Of a stretch of DNA of 51,062 nucleotides, positions 7,639-18,073 are shown piece by piece. Origin of the DNA: an uncultured Acidobacteriota bacterium (GTDB taxonomy: Bacteria; Acidobacteriota; UBA6911; CAINFC01); the NCBI GenBank assembly GCA_903847975.1, contig CAINFC010000288.1, positions 1-51,062 of the forward strand, given 5' to 3'. Made by a program: the position numbers and the translations under genes. Below the pieces are notes generated by a model. That model saw nothing but the letters and a program-made list of their open reading frames with translations, was not told the DNA's origin and ran no database searches. The number at the start of each line of letters is the position of its first letter. The stretch's first letter is position 1.

Positions 7639-10563
7639 ATGATGTATTCCCGAATTGGATTCATTCTTCTGCTGATTTTTTGGGCTTCCGGCTTCGCCTT
7701 TGCTCAGGGCAATCCGACCGGGACAATTTCCGGACAGGTTGTCGATCCCTCGGACCTTCCCATGCCGGATGTGAACATCCGGGTGGCCTCCCCCGTTCTT
7801 CAGGGGGTGCGCACCGCGATGACCTCGGCGAACGGTGACTTCATTTTACCGTTCCTTCCGGCCGGGGAATACACCATCACCTTCGAACGCCAGGGCTTCA
7901 GCCGGGTGCAGCAGACCGTCCACCTGAAGATGGCGGAGACACTGCCGGTGAACGTTAAAATGACCCTGGCCAGCGTAGCCACGGAAGTGACGGTCACCGC
8001 GGCGGCCGCGGACCTGACCGCCACGGCGACCGTGGCCAGTACCGTGAAATCGACGACCGTCGAAAACATTCCCCTGGGCCGGACCCTGGAAGCCGCCACC
8101 CTTCTTTCCCCCTCTGCCGTCAATAACGGAGCCAACGGCAACACCATGATTTCCGGGGCCCTGTCCTACGACAACCTTTACCTGGTCAACGGAGTCAACG
8201 TCAATCAGAACACCAGCCAGCAGCCGCGCACGCTCTACATTGAAGACGCGATCCAGGAAACCAAGGTTTCCAGCGGCAACATCTCCGCCGAATATGGCCG
8301 GTTCCAGGGGGGCGTGGTGAACATGATCACCAAGTCGGGAGGAAACCAGTTCAGCGGTTCTTTCCGCACCACTTTCACCAACGACTCCTGGAAGGCTCTT
8401 ACGCCTTATCCCGGCGACCGGAACCTGGATGCGGTTGTCCCGGCCTATGAAATGACCCTCGGCGGGCCGGTATTAAGGGACAGGCTCTGGTTTTTCGGAG
8501 CGGGACGGCTGCAGAAAAACACCTACAACAATACTACTCCCTACACCGGCTTCAACTATACCAAGGAGGTCAATGACCGGCGGGGCGAAGGGAAACTGAC
8601 TTACACCATCAATCCGCGGAATACTGTTTTGGTTTCCTATCTGCGTCGGGCCTACACCACCAAGAACGACAGCTTCAGCACCATCATGGACAAGGCCAGC
8701 CTGTACGACGATACCATCGACGAATCCCTGCTGGCGGCCAACTACCAGGCGGTACTGAAAAACAATCTTTTTGCCGAAGTCCAGTATTCCGTCCGCAGGA
8801 TGGACACCACCGGCGTCGGCTCCCGCTACATGGACCTGCTCAAGGGAACGCCCATCTGGGACCGCTCCCGCGGCCAGGCCCGCTTCAACGCTCCGACCTA
8901 CTGTGCGGTCTGCCCGGATGCCGTCAACCTCATGAACAACTGGGATGCCTACGGAAAGCTGAATTACTTTCTCTCCACCGACAGCCTCGGCTCGCACAAT
9001 CTCGTGGGGGGATTCGATCTCTTCAAGGAGATGCGCAAGAACAACCAGAACTCTTCAGCCAGCAGCTTCCGGGTGCAGTCTACCGGCGCCATCATCGATG
9101 GCCAGACGATCTACCCGATTTTCCGCACCGGAACCACCACCTACGTCGAGTGGCTGCCGGTTTTCGAGCCGACCAAAGGCAACGATTTGCGGACCTACTC
9201 CGGATTCCTCAACGACGTCTGGCGTCTGAACAGGCGCATCACCTTCAACCTCGGCCTGCGCTACGACAAAAACAGCACGCGGGACCAGGGCGATAAGCCG
9301 GTGGGCAACGCCTCCAGCTACAGCCCCCGCCTGGGTCTGTCCCTGGATCTCTTCGGAAACGGAAAGTGGGTTGCCAACCTGGGATATGCACAGTATGTAG
9401 GGTTGTTTATCACCGGGATTGCCGACCAGGCTTCGGCGGCAGGACGCCAGGCTTCCTACAGCTTCTACTACCAGGGGCCCAGCGTGAACACCGGCTCTAC
9501 CGGCCCCTACCTGGACGCCCAGCAGGCCCTGCAGATTCTCTTCGACTGGTTTAACGCCAACGGCGGCACGAGCCGCACCCCCCGCCAGCAACCCAGCATC
9601 CCGGGAGTCAACACTGCCGTCGACCCCGGGATTCGCTCGGCGAGCACCCGGGAAGCCATGGCGGGCGTGACCCGCACCCTGGGCCACCGCGGGTCTCTTC
9701 GCCTGGACTTCGTTTACCGCAAGTTCGGAAACTTCTATGGCGACTACGTCAACATGTCCACCGGGGTAGTCAAGGATCCCAGAACCGGCCAGCAGTTCAA
9801 CCTGGATGTAATCGGCAACACCAGTGCCGTCCAGCGCAATTACAAGGGGCTGAGCACCCAGTTCAGCTACCGGCTGATACGCAACCTGCAGATGAACGGC
9901 AGCTGGATGCTATCCTACGCCCGGGGCAGCACCGAAGCGGAAAGCTCGACCACGGTCGTCTCTCTGGCCAGCGCCGACCAGTACCCGGAATACCGCCAGG
10001 CCCGGTGGAATTACCCGACGGGCTATCTCAACGCCGATCAGCGCCACAAGGTGCGTCTCTGGGCCACCTACGATCTTCCCGTGCTTGCGGAACTCGGGCG
10101 CTTTGCCCTGGGCTGGATGCAGCGTTATGACTCCGGGCAGCCTTACGATCACAGCATATCGGTTGACAGCCGGCCCTACGTTACCAACCCGGGCTACCTG
10201 CTTCCCCCCTCCACGGTAACTTATTTCATCTCCGGCCGCGGCGCGTTCCGCTTCAACAGCACCTGGCGGACGGACCTGTCCCTCTCCTGGACGCGCAAGG
10301 TACCGCTGCCCCGGCTGCCCAACGCCCAGATTTTCTTTCGGGCCGTCAGCAACAACATCTTCAACAACCTGCGGGTGACCGGCTTCAACACCACCCTCAT
10401 CAGCCGGACAGGGGATTCTACGCTGGCCGCCTTCAATCCGTTTACCGAACTGCCGGTCGAAGGAAAAAACTGGAAAAAAGGGCCGAGCTTCGGGCTTCCG
10501 ACCAGCCCCGGCAGCTACCAGTCTCCCCGCGATTTCAGCTTTTCTGCAGGATTTCGCTTTTAG
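7639..10563 (+). CDS. TonB-dependent receptor with carboxypeptidase-regulatory N-terminal domain (Oar-like)
   Basis: Outer-membrane receptor of 974 aa. A signal peptide (to about residue 23, ending FAFAQ) precedes a CarboxypepD_reg-type beta domain ([20 protein letters not shown], with [17 protein letters not shown]). A plug follows ([30 protein letters not shown]), then a long beta-barrel rich in aromatic/polar alternation, with the terminal strand ending SFSAGFRF. This architecture is common in Acidobacteriota and Bacteroidota receptors for peptides or glycans. AAGGAG lies just before the start; two adjacent ATG codons (7639, 7642) are both possible. Its 3' end overlaps the convergent dctA gene by 29 bp. 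It probably feeds the periplasmic hydrolases and transporters on either side (inference). Confidence 0.9.
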   Translation: MMYSRIGFILLLIFWASGFAFAQGNPTGTISGQVVDPSDLPMPDVNIRVASPVLQGVRTAMTSANGDFILPFLPAGEYTITFERQGFSRVQQTVHLKMAETLPVNVKMTLASVATEVTVTAAAADLTATATVASTVKSTTVENIPLGRTLEAATLLSPSAVNNGANGNTMISGALSYDNLYLVNGVNVNQNTSQQPRTLYIEDAIQETKVSSGNISAEYGRFQGGVVNMITKSGGNQFSGSFRTTFTNDSWKALTPYPGDRNLDAVVPAYEMTLGGPVLRDRLWFFGAGRLQKNTYNNTTPYTGFNYTKEVNDRRGEGKLTYTINPRNTVLVSYLRRAYTTKNDSFSTIMDKASLYDDTIDESLLAANYQAVLKNNLFAEVQYSVRRMDTTGVGSRYMDLLKGTPIWDRSRGQARFNAPTYCAVCPDAVNLMNNWDAYGKLNYFLSTDSLGSHNLVGGFDLFKEMRKNNQNSSASSFRVQSTGAIIDGQTIYPIFRTGTTTYVEWLPVFEPTKGNDLRTYSGFLNDVWRLNRRITFNLGLRYDKNSTRDQGDKPVGNASSYSPRLGLSLDLFGNGKWVANLGYAQYVGLFITGIADQASAAGRQASYSFYYQGPSVNTGSTGPYLDAQQALQILFDWFNANGGTSRTPRQQPSIPGVNTAVDPGIRSASTREAMAGVTRTLGHRGSLRLDFVYRKFGNFYGDYVNMSTGVVKDPRTGQQFNLDVIGNTSAVQRNYKGLSTQFSYRLIRNLQMNGSWMLSYARGSTEAESSTTVVSLASADQYPEYRQARWNYPTGYLNADQRHKVRLWATYDLPVLAELGRFALGWMQRYDSGQPYDHSISVDSRPYVTNPGYLLPPSTVTYFISGRGAFRFNSTWRTDLSLSWTRKVPLPRLPNAQIFFRAVSNNIFNNLRVTGFNTTLISRTGDSTLAAFNPFTELPVEGKNWKKGPSFGLPTSPGSYQSPRDFSFSAGFRF

Positions 10564-11866
10564 CGGTGAGGCCTTCGGTGACCAGCTCCGGCTCTTCCGC
10601 CTCCAGGTCCGTATCGTGGCGCAGGATCCGCCCCATGCGCTCCATGTCGAGCTCGTTTTCCCAGCGGGAAATGGCCACCGTGGCCACACCGTTGCCGATC
10701 AGGTTGGTGAGCGCCCGGGCTTCGGACATGAAGCGGTCGATCCCCAGGATCAGGGCCAGCCCGGCAACCGGAATGGTAGGAATGGCGGCAAAGGTGGCGG
10801 CCAGGGTAATGAAACCGCTTCCCGTCACCCCGGCGGCTCCTTTGGATGTCAGCAGCAGTACCCCCAGGATGGTAAGAGTCTGCCCCAGGGATAGCTCCGT
10901 ATTGGTGGCCTGAGCCACGAACAGCGCCGCCATAGTGAGATAGATGGAGGTGCCGTCCAGGTTGAACGAATAGCCGGTGGGAATCACCAGGCCGACGACC
11001 GATTTGCTGCAGCCCAGGTTTTCCATTTTGGACATCATCCGCGGCAGGACCGATTCGGAAGAGGAGGTGCCCAGCACGATGAGCAGCTCCTCCTTGATGT
11101 AGCGGATGAAGGAGAGCACCCCGAAGCCGCACAGCCGGGAAATGGCCCCCAGTACCAGGCCGATGAAAAGGAGACAGGTCAGGTAAAAGCTGCCCATCAG
11201 GAGGCCCAGCTTGGAAAGCGAGCCCAGGCCGAACTTGCCGACGGTGAAGGCCATGGCCCCGAACGCCCCGACGGGGGCGGTCTTCATGATGATGTTGACG
11301 ATGGCGAAAAGGACATGGGTTATGTCTTCGATCAGCCGGTGAACCTGCTTTCCGCGCTCCCCCAGCATGGAAAGCGCAAAGCCGAACAGCAGGGCAAAAA
11401 ACAGAACCTGGAGAATATCCCCGGTGGCAAATGCATCTACCGCGGTGCTGGGGATGATGTTCATCAGGAAATCCACCGTGCTCTGGGAGTGGGCCTTGGC
11501 GGTGTAGGCGGCCAGGCCCTGGGTGTCCAGTTGGGAGACATCCGCGTTCATTCCGGCTCCGGGCCGGATGATGCCGACCACCAGCAGGCCGATGACCAGC
11601 GCCAGGGTGGAGACCACCTCGAAATAGACCAGCGACTTGGCCCCGACGCGGCCGACCTTCTTCATATCGTCCATGCCGGCAATGCCGCTCACCACGGTGC
11701 AGAAAATAACCGGGGCGATGATCATTTTGATCAGCTTGATAAAAGCGTCTCCCAGCGGCTTCATGGCCACAGCGGTCTCGGGCAGGAAATAACCGAGGCC
11801 CACGCCGATAGCGATCGCAGTCAGAACCCGGAAATAGAGGTGCCTGAAAAACTTCCTTTTGCCCAT
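10535..11866 (-). CDS. dctA: C4-dicarboxylate/cation symporter DctA
   Basis: Inner-membrane secondary transporter of 443 aa in the glutamate/dicarboxylate:cation symporter family. Typical signatures are visible: the reentrant-loop motif [41 protein letters not shown], and the C-terminal [21 protein letters not shown] carrying the substrate-binding Asp/Arg/Asn residues. Overall sequence is close to enterobacterial DctA, so uptake of succinate, fumarate, malate or aspartate is the best guess. The gene converges on the TonB receptor with overlapping 3' ends and diverges from the polysaccharide polymerase at 12059. No two-component dctBD pair is nearby. Confidence 0.93.
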   Translation of the reverse strand: MGKRKFFRHLYFRVLTAIAIGVGLGYFLPETAVAMKPLGDAFIKLIKMIIAPVIFCTVVSGIAGMDDMKKVGRVGAKSLVYFEVVSTLALVIGLLVVGIIRPGAGMNADVSQLDTQGLAAYTAKAHSQSTVDFLMNIIPSTAVDAFATGDILQVLFFALLFGFALSMLGERGKQVHRLIEDITHVLFAIVNIIMKTAPVGAFGAMAFTVGKFGLGSLSKLGLLMGSFYLTCLLFIGLVLGAISRLCGFGVLSFIRYIKEELLIVLGTSSSESVLPRMMSKMENLGCSKSVVGLVIPTGYSFNLDGTSIYLTMAALFVAQATNTELSLGQTLTILGVLLLTSKGAAGVTGSGFITLAATFAAIPTIPVAGLALILGIDRFMSEARALTNLIGNGVATVAISRWENELDMERMGRILRHDTDLEAEEPELVTEGLTAKSEILQKS

Positions 11867-12058
11867 CTGCTATTCTTTCACAAATGGAACGAATATAACA
11901 CAACGCTTCCTAAATTGCGCCCGGACTTTTTGCAGATCCGTTCTGTTTAGAGGATAATGATTACACGCCGAAACGGTTTGGATAAATCGCCAGGCATGCG
12001 GATCATGGGGCTGAGGGGGCGGAGCTATACCAGCACAGATTTTCCTTCTTTTTAAAGT

Positions 12059-13432
12059 ATGGAAATCCTCGCCATTGTGCCGGGCATCATCGCGGCGATC
12101 GTGACCTTTCGGAAATCGCCGCAGTACGCCTTCCTGAACGTCTACCTGCCGGTCTTTCTGCTGCTGCCCGATTACTATCGCTGGACGGTCCCCGGAATAC
12201 CGAAAGTCACCTTCAACCAGGGTGCCATCCTGCCGATCGCTTTCGCTTTTCTGATGCGGGAAGGCCATAAATGGAAATTTTCTCTCGGCGACGTTCTGGT
12301 CTTCGGACTGGTTGCCTGGAATGGCCTGTCGGAATACGTAAACGCCGGATATAAGGAAGCTCAGAACCTGACCTTCGACAATATTTCCTGGATTCTGCTG
12401 CCCTATGTGCTGGCCAAAGGCATGATCGAGCCCAGCGGCTTGCGCGTACCATTTGCCAAACGCTACGTTTTCCTGCTGTTCCTTGTCGCCGTCACCGCGG
12501 TCTATGAATTCAAATTCGCGGTGGTTCCCTACAAGCCATTTTTTGACCGCCTGTTCCCCTGGCAGGGGACCGGCTGGGTCACCACCTTCCGCTACGGCTT
12601 CGCCCGCATTGCCGGTCCGTACGGCCACGCCATTCTTGCCGGCATCATGCTGGTTTCCGGATTCCGCATCCACCGCTGGCTGGAGTGGAGCGGGCACTGG
12701 GAAAAGTCGTTCCGGCATTTCCCGAAGCTCCGCCTGTCCAAGGGAATGATTATTCGCCTGGGCCTCATCGCCGGCATGGTTATGACCTTTGCCCGCGGCC
12801 CCTGGATCGGCGGAGTTCTGGCCGCGGTGGTCACCGCCATCGGCCGGGCCAAGGACCGCAAAAAGGCGCTGCTGGTCGTCCTGGGCCTGCTGCTCTTTGT
12901 CGGTGGTCCGGCCATGTTTTATCTGCTCTCCTATGCTTCCGTGAGCCGGCAGGAGGCCAAAACCGTTTCCCAGGAATCGGCGGCCTACCGCAAAGAGCTG
13001 ATGGACCGCTATGTCGAAATTGCTCTGGAGAAAAGCATCCTGGGGTGGGGGCGAAACACCTGGCCTAAAATCCTGGGAATGCCTTCCATCGACAACTACT
13101 ACCTGCTGCTGGCACTCATGCACGGCGTGGTCGCTGTGGGCTTTCTGGTTTCGATCATTCTGGTCATGAGCGTCCGCCTGTTCCTCCACTCCATGCGCCA
13201 GCCTCCTCCCGTTCTGCGGGGCAGCACCCTGGGATTCACGCTGCTGGGCATCTATCTCGCCATCGGATTCTCGATCGCCACCGTGTTCATGGGAGACCAA
13301 GTCATTCCCATGTTTTACCTGATCACCGGCTGGTCGGAAGGATACCTGCTGTCCGGCCGGGAATCCGCGGGGTCCGCGCCCGCGGCGGTTGCCTCTTCCA
13401 AGCCGTTTTCCTTCCGGAGAATTCTCAAATGA
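12059..13432 (+). CDS. O-antigen ligase/polymerase-family membrane protein (Wzy-like)
   Basis: Polytopic membrane protein of 457 aa with about ten or more transmembrane segments and a periplasmic loop near residues 290-345 (SVSRQEAKTVSQESAAYRKE, then EKSILGWGRNTWP). This loop type, with the LGWGRNTW-like stretch and VKFARGPW-like helix ends (TFARGPWIGG), is characteristic of the WaaL/Wzy/RfaL superfamily. It is the first gene of the exopolysaccharide locus and overlaps the next glycosyltransferase by the ATGA arrangement. It therefore most likely polymerises the repeat unit rather than ligating it to lipid A. No convincing Shine-Dalgarno sequence is seen before ATG 12059, so the start is uncertain. 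Confidence 0.75.
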   Translation: MEILAIVPGIIAAIVTFRKSPQYAFLNVYLPVFLLLPDYYRWTVPGIPKVTFNQGAILPIAFAFLMREGHKWKFSLGDVLVFGLVAWNGLSEYVNAGYKEAQNLTFDNISWILLPYVLAKGMIEPSGLRVPFAKRYVFLLFLVAVTAVYEFKFAVVPYKPFFDRLFPWQGTGWVTTFRYGFARIAGPYGHAILAGIMLVSGFRIHRWLEWSGHWEKSFRHFPKLRLSKGMIIRLGLIAGMVMTFARGPWIGGVLAAVVTAIGRAKDRKKALLVVLGLLLFVGGPAMFYLLSYASVSRQEAKTVSQESAAYRKELMDRYVEIALEKSILGWGRNTWPKILGMPSIDNYYLLLALMHGVVAVGFLVSIILVMSVRLFLHSMRQPPPVLRGSTLGFTLLGIYLAIGFSIATVFMGDQVIPMFYLITGWSEGYLLSGRESAGSAPAAVASSKPFSFRRILK

Positions 13433-14667
13433 CCGATCGCCAAGAGCCTTCCGTTGCCTACCTGGTAAGCCGGTATCCGCACATCTCCCATACCTTTATT
13501 CTTCGTGAGGTGGCAGTCCTGCGGCAGGCCGGCCTGCGCATCGAGACGGCTTCGGTCAACGATCCGGATCGCCCCCCGGAACGGCTGACCGCCGAGGAGC
13601 GCGCCGAAGCGGCCGCTACGTTTTACATCAAGCGGGCCGGGGTCTCCGGGGCATGCAGCGCTCACCTGCGCGCCTTCCTGGCGCACCCGCTGCGGTACCT
13701 GCAGGGCCTCGCTTTTTCCCTGTCCCTGGGCGGAGCCGATCTCCGGCAGGTGGCGTTCGGCATCCTGTACTTTGTGGAAGCGGTCATGGTCGGCGTCTGG
13801 ATGCAGAGCCGCGGAATACGGCACCTGCATGTGCATTTCGCCACGCCGGCTTCCACGGTCGGGCTCATCGCCAGGCGGGCCTTTCCGATTTCCCTGTCGA
13901 TTACCGTGCACGGACCGGATGAGTTTTATGACGTGCAGGCTTACCGGCTGCGGGAAAAGATCGCCGGCTCCGACTTTATCTGCTGCATCGGGATGTACGC
14001 CCGCAGCCAGCTGATGAAGCTGTCCGCTCCGGAGCAATGGCCGAAATTCGAAGTCTGCCCCCTCGGGGTGGACCCGGATGCCTTTGTCCCCAGGCCGTTT
14101 CGCGAAAAGCCGGCCCCTTTCAACGTGCTCTGCGTGGGCCGGCTGGTGGAAGCCAAGGGACAGCATATCCTGATTGCCGCCGTGGACCGGCTGGTCCAAA
14201 GCGGCCGCGACGTCGAGCTCTGCCTGGTCGGCGACGGACCCGATCGGGCTTCCCTGGAAAAATCCGTCGCCCGACGCGGGTTGCAGGCCCGGGTGACCTT
14301 CACCGGGTCCGTCAACCAGGACGAGATTCGCGAATACTACCGCCGGGCCGATGTGTTCGCCCTGGCCAGCTTCGCCGAAGGCATCCCGGTCGTACTAATG
14401 GAAGCCATGGCGATGGAAATCCCTTGCGTCACCACCTGTATTACCGGAATTCCGGAGCTGATCCGGGATGGAATCGACGGGTTTCTGGTCCTTCCTTCCG
14501 ATGAGAAGGGGCTGGCGGAAGCGATTGCCGGACTGCAGCAAAATCCCGGGCTCTGCCGCGAAATCGGGCAGGCCGGACGGCTTCGGGTGATCGAAAAATA
14601 CAATCTGGGGAAAAATACTCTTCTCATGGCGGAAGTCTTTCAGCGCCGGCTGGGGGGCTGTTCATGA
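13429..14667 (+). CDS. Group 4 glycosyltransferase (WcaL/EpsE-like)
   Basis: GT-B glycosyltransferase of 412 aa. The N-terminal motif SRYPHISHTFILREV is typical of WcaL/AmsK-type colanic-acid enzymes. The C-terminal domain has VGRLVEAKGQHILI, LVGDGPDR and the donor-binding E-x7-E motif in FAEGIPVVLMEAMA. It acts at the cytoplasmic face, adding a sugar to the lipid-linked repeat unit. It overlaps the polymerase by 4 bp and the next gene by 4 bp, so translation is coupled. The sugar cannot be predicted. Confidence 0.88.
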   Translation: MTDRQEPSVAYLVSRYPHISHTFILREVAVLRQAGLRIETASVNDPDRPPERLTAEERAEAAATFYIKRAGVSGACSAHLRAFLAHPLRYLQGLAFSLSLGGADLRQVAFGILYFVEAVMVGVWMQSRGIRHLHVHFATPASTVGLIARRAFPISLSITVHGPDEFYDVQAYRLREKIAGSDFICCIGMYARSQLMKLSAPEQWPKFEVCPLGVDPDAFVPRPFREKPAPFNVLCVGRLVEAKGQHILIAAVDRLVQSGRDVELCLVGDGPDRASLEKSVARRGLQARVTFTGSVNQDEIREYYRRADVFALASFAEGIPVVLMEAMAMEIPCVTTCITGIPELIRDGIDGFLVLPSDEKGLAEAIAGLQQNPGLCREIGQAGRLRVIEKYNLGKNTLLMAEVFQRRLGGCS

Positions 14668-16865
14668 GAATCTTCGGGGCCCTGCTGCTGATCGCCGTGC
14701 TGTCCTCCGGCCTTTATTTTTTTCCCTGGGCTGACCCGCAACAGGAATTCCGGAGCAGCCAGAGGCCGATGACCGTCCCGCTGACGGTCGATCCCGCTGC
14801 CGCGCAGAGCGACTTGCCGCGCATCGGCATGAACCTGGGCACCTGGACCTCCTGGGGAGCGGAGCAGTATGGCTCCAACATTGTAAAGAACCCCGGCTTT
14901 GAGGGCCTGATCGACCGGGCCATTGCCATCGTCAGGCAGGCCGATACTCTTTCCTTTTCCGACGACAACGAATACCTGGGCCGGGCGGACGGCTTCTGGG
15001 CCGGCGCGGAATACGATGTCCGAACCGGTCTTTCGGCCGGCCGGCGCGGAACGCTCTCCGATTCGCGCCAGAAGGACACGGACGGATACCCGCGATATAT
15101 CTCCTCCACGGTCCTTCCCCCGCTCCTTCCGGGAGATGTCGTCGCCCTGACCCGGTTTAAAAACGATGAGCTGCCCTCCAAATGGTGGTTTCCGCAGGAA
15201 AGCTCCTCCGTTGTGGGTGTATCCAGCGACGTTCCGGCCGGCAGTCCGGGTAAGCGAAGTGTTGTCCTGAAGCCGGCTCCCGGCCGTGAGGCGGTCCTGC
15301 ACACCTACTTTGACGCCATCGGCAGCCGGGCGGGCAAAATGCTCCCGCTGCAGGGGCCCTGGAGGCTCTCCTTTTTCAGCAGGCAGGGCCCGGGAGATTC
15401 GCGGCTCGAGGTCGAGCTTCGCCGGGAAGGGGCCCCGCCCATGCTGCAGCGCACCCTGGAGCCCTCCCGCTCCTGGGCCAGAACGAACCTGGAGTTTTCC
15501 GCCAGCGACGACGGACCGGACGGCACGCTGCAGCTTCATTTCCAGGCCACGGGCAGCGGAGAGGTGCTGCTCGACGATGTCGAGCTGACCGCCGCGGGCG
15601 CAGACTCCCCCTTCCGCAGGGAGTTGACGGAAGCGCTGGCCCGGCTCCAGCCCGGCTACCTCCGCGACTGGCAGGGGCAGCTGGGCGACACCCTGGAAAA
15701 CCGGCTGGCCTCTCCCCTGGCACGCGTCCCCTCGCGATACCGCCCCGGGGTCGAGGAAGCCAAGTACTTCTATTCGCTGCCCGAATTTCTCGATCTGTGC
15801 AGCCGGCTGCACGCGCGCCCCTGGATCGTCGTCCCGCCCACTTTTTCCGACGAGGAGAACCTGGCTTTTGGACGCTTCCTGGCGAATCAGGCCGACACCA
15901 GCCGGTTCGATGAAGTTCTGGTGGAATTCGGCAACGAAAACTGGAATTCCATTTTCCGCCCCGCGGGCATACCCAACCCCGAAGCCCATGCCCAGGCCTT
16001 CCAGCGGGCTTTCTACCGGATCCGCCAGGGAGCGGGAAGCTCGGTCCGGCTGATTTCGGTGGCCAACGGCCAGTATGTGTACCCCTCCTATGCCCTCGAT
16101 GTCGCCGGGCACGCCTTGCCGGACATGCTGGCCGTGGCCCCCTATTTCCTGCACCGCCTGGAAGCGGGAACGGGCCGCGCGGAGCGCCTGGCGCAGCTCT
16201 TCGCCCGGGATTCCTTCGGCCAGATGCTGGCCACGGGCATGGAGAAGATGGGGCGTTCGCTGGGTGTCTATGAGGTCAACCTGCACACCACGGAAGGAAG
16301 TGCATCCGCAGCGGAGCGCGACGCCACCATCGCCGGCATGGCCTCCGGTTCCGCCCTGGCCAGGCGCATCCTCGAATCGCTGGCCTGGGGGATGAAGCGC
16401 CAGTGCGTCTACGTGCTGGCGGGCTTCGACACCTACCTGGCCCAGAACAAGCAATATACCCGGCTTTGGGGCGTGGTACGCGATCTGGGTTCTACCCGCC
16501 GGTTCCGGCCCACCGGCCTGGCGGTGGGCCTGCTGAACCAGGTAATCGGCGGAGACCGGCACCGGATACCGATCCCGGAATACCTGCCGGAGGTTACCGC
16601 CGCCGCCTTCCACCAGAACAGAAAGTGGAGCGCCGCGCTCGTCTCCTCGGCCTCCCAGCCGATTACCGTAACCCTCGAATTTCCTCCATCGGCGGATTCG
16701 CTCTATCCCAACCGGATCCTCCGGCTCGAAGCTTCCGACCCGGAGGCCAGCAACGAGGAATCGGAGGAGGTCCGTATCGCCGCAGAGCCGGTCCTCCCGG
16801 CCGGCAACAAACTGAAATTGAGGCTTCCCGCTTACGGCCTCGCCGTGCTAACCTCTGATCCGTAG
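14664..16865 (+). CDS. Exported glycosidase-like protein (clan GH-A-like) in the exopolysaccharide operon
   Basis: Protein of 733 aa with an N-terminal signal/anchor (FGALLLIAVLSSGLYFF). A carbohydrate-binding-type beta domain is likely near residues 180-310 (LHFQATGSGEVLLDDVELTA). It is followed by a probable TIM-barrel: Glu425 in FGNENWN matches the acid/base Asn-Glu signature of clan GH-A, and Glu537 in LGVYEVNLHT is well placed as nucleophile. A beta-sandwich-like C-terminal tail follows. It recalls arabinofuranosidase or GH39/GH51-like enzymes, but no family can be fixed by eye. Sitting between glycosyltransferases with 4-bp overlap upstream, it may trim or release the polymer in the periplasm (inference). 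Confidence 0.6.
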   Translation: MRIFGALLLIAVLSSGLYFFPWADPQQEFRSSQRPMTVPLTVDPAAAQSDLPRIGMNLGTWTSWGAEQYGSNIVKNPGFEGLIDRAIAIVRQADTLSFSDDNEYLGRADGFWAGAEYDVRTGLSAGRRGTLSDSRQKDTDGYPRYISSTVLPPLLPGDVVALTRFKNDELPSKWWFPQESSSVVGVSSDVPAGSPGKRSVVLKPAPGREAVLHTYFDAIGSRAGKMLPLQGPWRLSFFSRQGPGDSRLEVELRREGAPPMLQRTLEPSRSWARTNLEFSASDDGPDGTLQLHFQATGSGEVLLDDVELTAAGADSPFRRELTEALARLQPGYLRDWQGQLGDTLENRLASPLARVPSRYRPGVEEAKYFYSLPEFLDLCSRLHARPWIVVPPTFSDEENLAFGRFLANQADTSRFDEVLVEFGNENWNSIFRPAGIPNPEAHAQAFQRAFYRIRQGAGSSVRLISVANGQYVYPSYALDVAGHALPDMLAVAPYFLHRLEAGTGRAERLAQLFARDSFGQMLATGMEKMGRSLGVYEVNLHTTEGSASAAERDATIAGMASGSALARRILESLAWGMKRQCVYVLAGFDTYLAQNKQYTRLWGVVRDLGSTRRFRPTGLAVGLLNQVIGGDRHRIPIPEYLPEVTAAAFHQNRKWSAALVSSASQPITVTLEFPPSADSLYPNRILRLEASDPEASNEESEEVRIAAEPVLPAGNKLKLRLPAYGLAVLTSDP

Positions 16866-16876
16866 GAAAATAGGTT

Positions 16877-18073
16877 ATGGAATTTTTGTCCCTGATGGCC
16901 CTTGGCATCGGAGCCGCTCTGGCTCTGGTCACTCTGCCCGGCACCCTGGAACTGCTATTCCTGACCCTGGGGGGCCTTCTGCCCGGCCGCAAAGCGCCTG
17001 CCGTCCAGGCCGATCGCCCTTTTCACCTCGCCGTGATCGTGCCCGCCCATAATGAAGAGACCGGCATCCAGCGGACCGTGCAGAGCCTGCTGCAGTGCGA
17101 TCCTGCGGGCCAGCGCTCCGTAGTGGTCGTGGCCGACAACTGCACCGACGCCACGGCCGAACGGGCCTCCCGTGCCGGAGCCCGGGTGCTGGTGCGCCAC
17201 GACCGGGAAAGGCGGGGGAAGGGATATGCTTTGGACTACGCCTTTCAGCAACTGCTGCCGGAAGGCATCGATGCCTTCCTGATCGTGGACGCCGACACGG
17301 TCGTGGCACCGAACCTGATGGCCGAGGCCCGGCGCTATTTTCTGGCCGGAGCCGATGCGGTGCAGTGCCGGTACCAGGTCCGTAATGTCGACGCTTCCCT
17401 GCGCACCCGCTGGATGAATGCCGCTCTCCTGGCCTACAACGTCCTTCGGCCCAGGGGCCGGGACCGCTGGGGGCTGTCGTCGGGAATTTACGGCAACGGC
17501 TTCGGACTGTCCCGGGAAACCCTTCTGGCAGTCCCTTATCATGCGGTTTCCATTGTCGAGGACCTGGAGTACCACCTGCGCCTGGTCCGCGCCGGCCGAG
17601 CGGTGCGCTTCATCCACTCCAGCATCGTGTGGGGGGACATGCCCACCGGCGGACGGGCCTCCACAACCCAGAGGGCGCGCTGGGAGGGCGGAAGGCTGCT
17701 AATGGCCGTCCGGCTCGGCCCCCGGCTGCTCGGCGATATCCTGACCGGCCGCTGGCGGATGCTGGAACCGCTGCTGGACCTGCTGCTGCTGCCGCTGGCT
17801 TTTCATATCGTGTTGCTGGCCGCCGCGGCCTTCACCCCGCTGGCCGCCGTTCGGGCCGCAGCGCTGGCGGGACTGGCGGTCGTGGGCCTCCACGTTTTTG
17901 CCGCGCTGCTGAAAGGGGGCGGAGGACCGAGGGACTTTCTGGCCCTGGCGGCCGCTCCAGCCTACATTCTCTGGAAGCTGGCCATTCTGCCGATCATCGC
18001 CCTGACTTCGCGCCGCAGCGCCGAGTGGGTACGCACGGAACGTGCAAATCCCCGGAAACAGGAGCCCTTATGA
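16877..18073 (+). CDS. Family 2 glycosyltransferase, membrane-associated
   Basis: GT-A enzyme of 398 aa. An N-terminal transmembrane helix precedes the catalytic domain. The domain shows VIVPAHNEE, a metal-binding VDADT, an ED pair in IVEDLEYHLRL, and the QRARWEGGR motif typical of processive-type family 2 enzymes. Two or more C-terminal membrane helices follow (LLLPLAFHIVLLAAAA and later). It probably uses a nucleotide sugar at the inner membrane. It overlaps the next family 2 gene by ATGA. Confidence 0.87.
   Translation: MEFLSLMALGIGAALALVTLPGTLELLFLTLGGLLPGRKAPAVQADRPFHLAVIVPAHNEETGIQRTVQSLLQCDPAGQRSVVVVADNCTDATAERASRAGARVLVRHDRERRGKGYALDYAFQQLLPEGIDAFLIVDADTVVAPNLMAEARRYFLAGADAVQCRYQVRNVDASLRTRWMNAALLAYNVLRPRGRDRWGLSSGIYGNGFGLSRETLLAVPYHAVSIVEDLEYHLRLVRAGRAVRFIHSSIVWGDMPTGGRASTTQRARWEGGRLLMAVRLGPRLLGDILTGRWRMLEPLLDLLLLPLAFHIVLLAAAAFTPLAAVRAAALAGLAVVGLHVFAALLKGGGGPRDFLALAAAPAYILWKLAILPIIALTSRRSAEWVRTERANPRKQEPL

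Noticed and set aside
11870-13300. Long minus-strand open frame of 476 codons
   Set aside because: Antisense to the well-supported polymerase gene; composition is rich in Gln/His/Gly, as expected of a GC-rich shadow.
14640-16613. Long minus-strand open frame of 657 codons
   Set aside because: Antisense shadow of the glycosidase-like gene; no recognisable motifs.
17629-18069. N-terminal extension of the family 2 glycosyltransferase
   Set aside because: The extension reads the previous gene in another frame; ATG 18070 with ATGA overlap and the start of the catalytic strand is clearly better.
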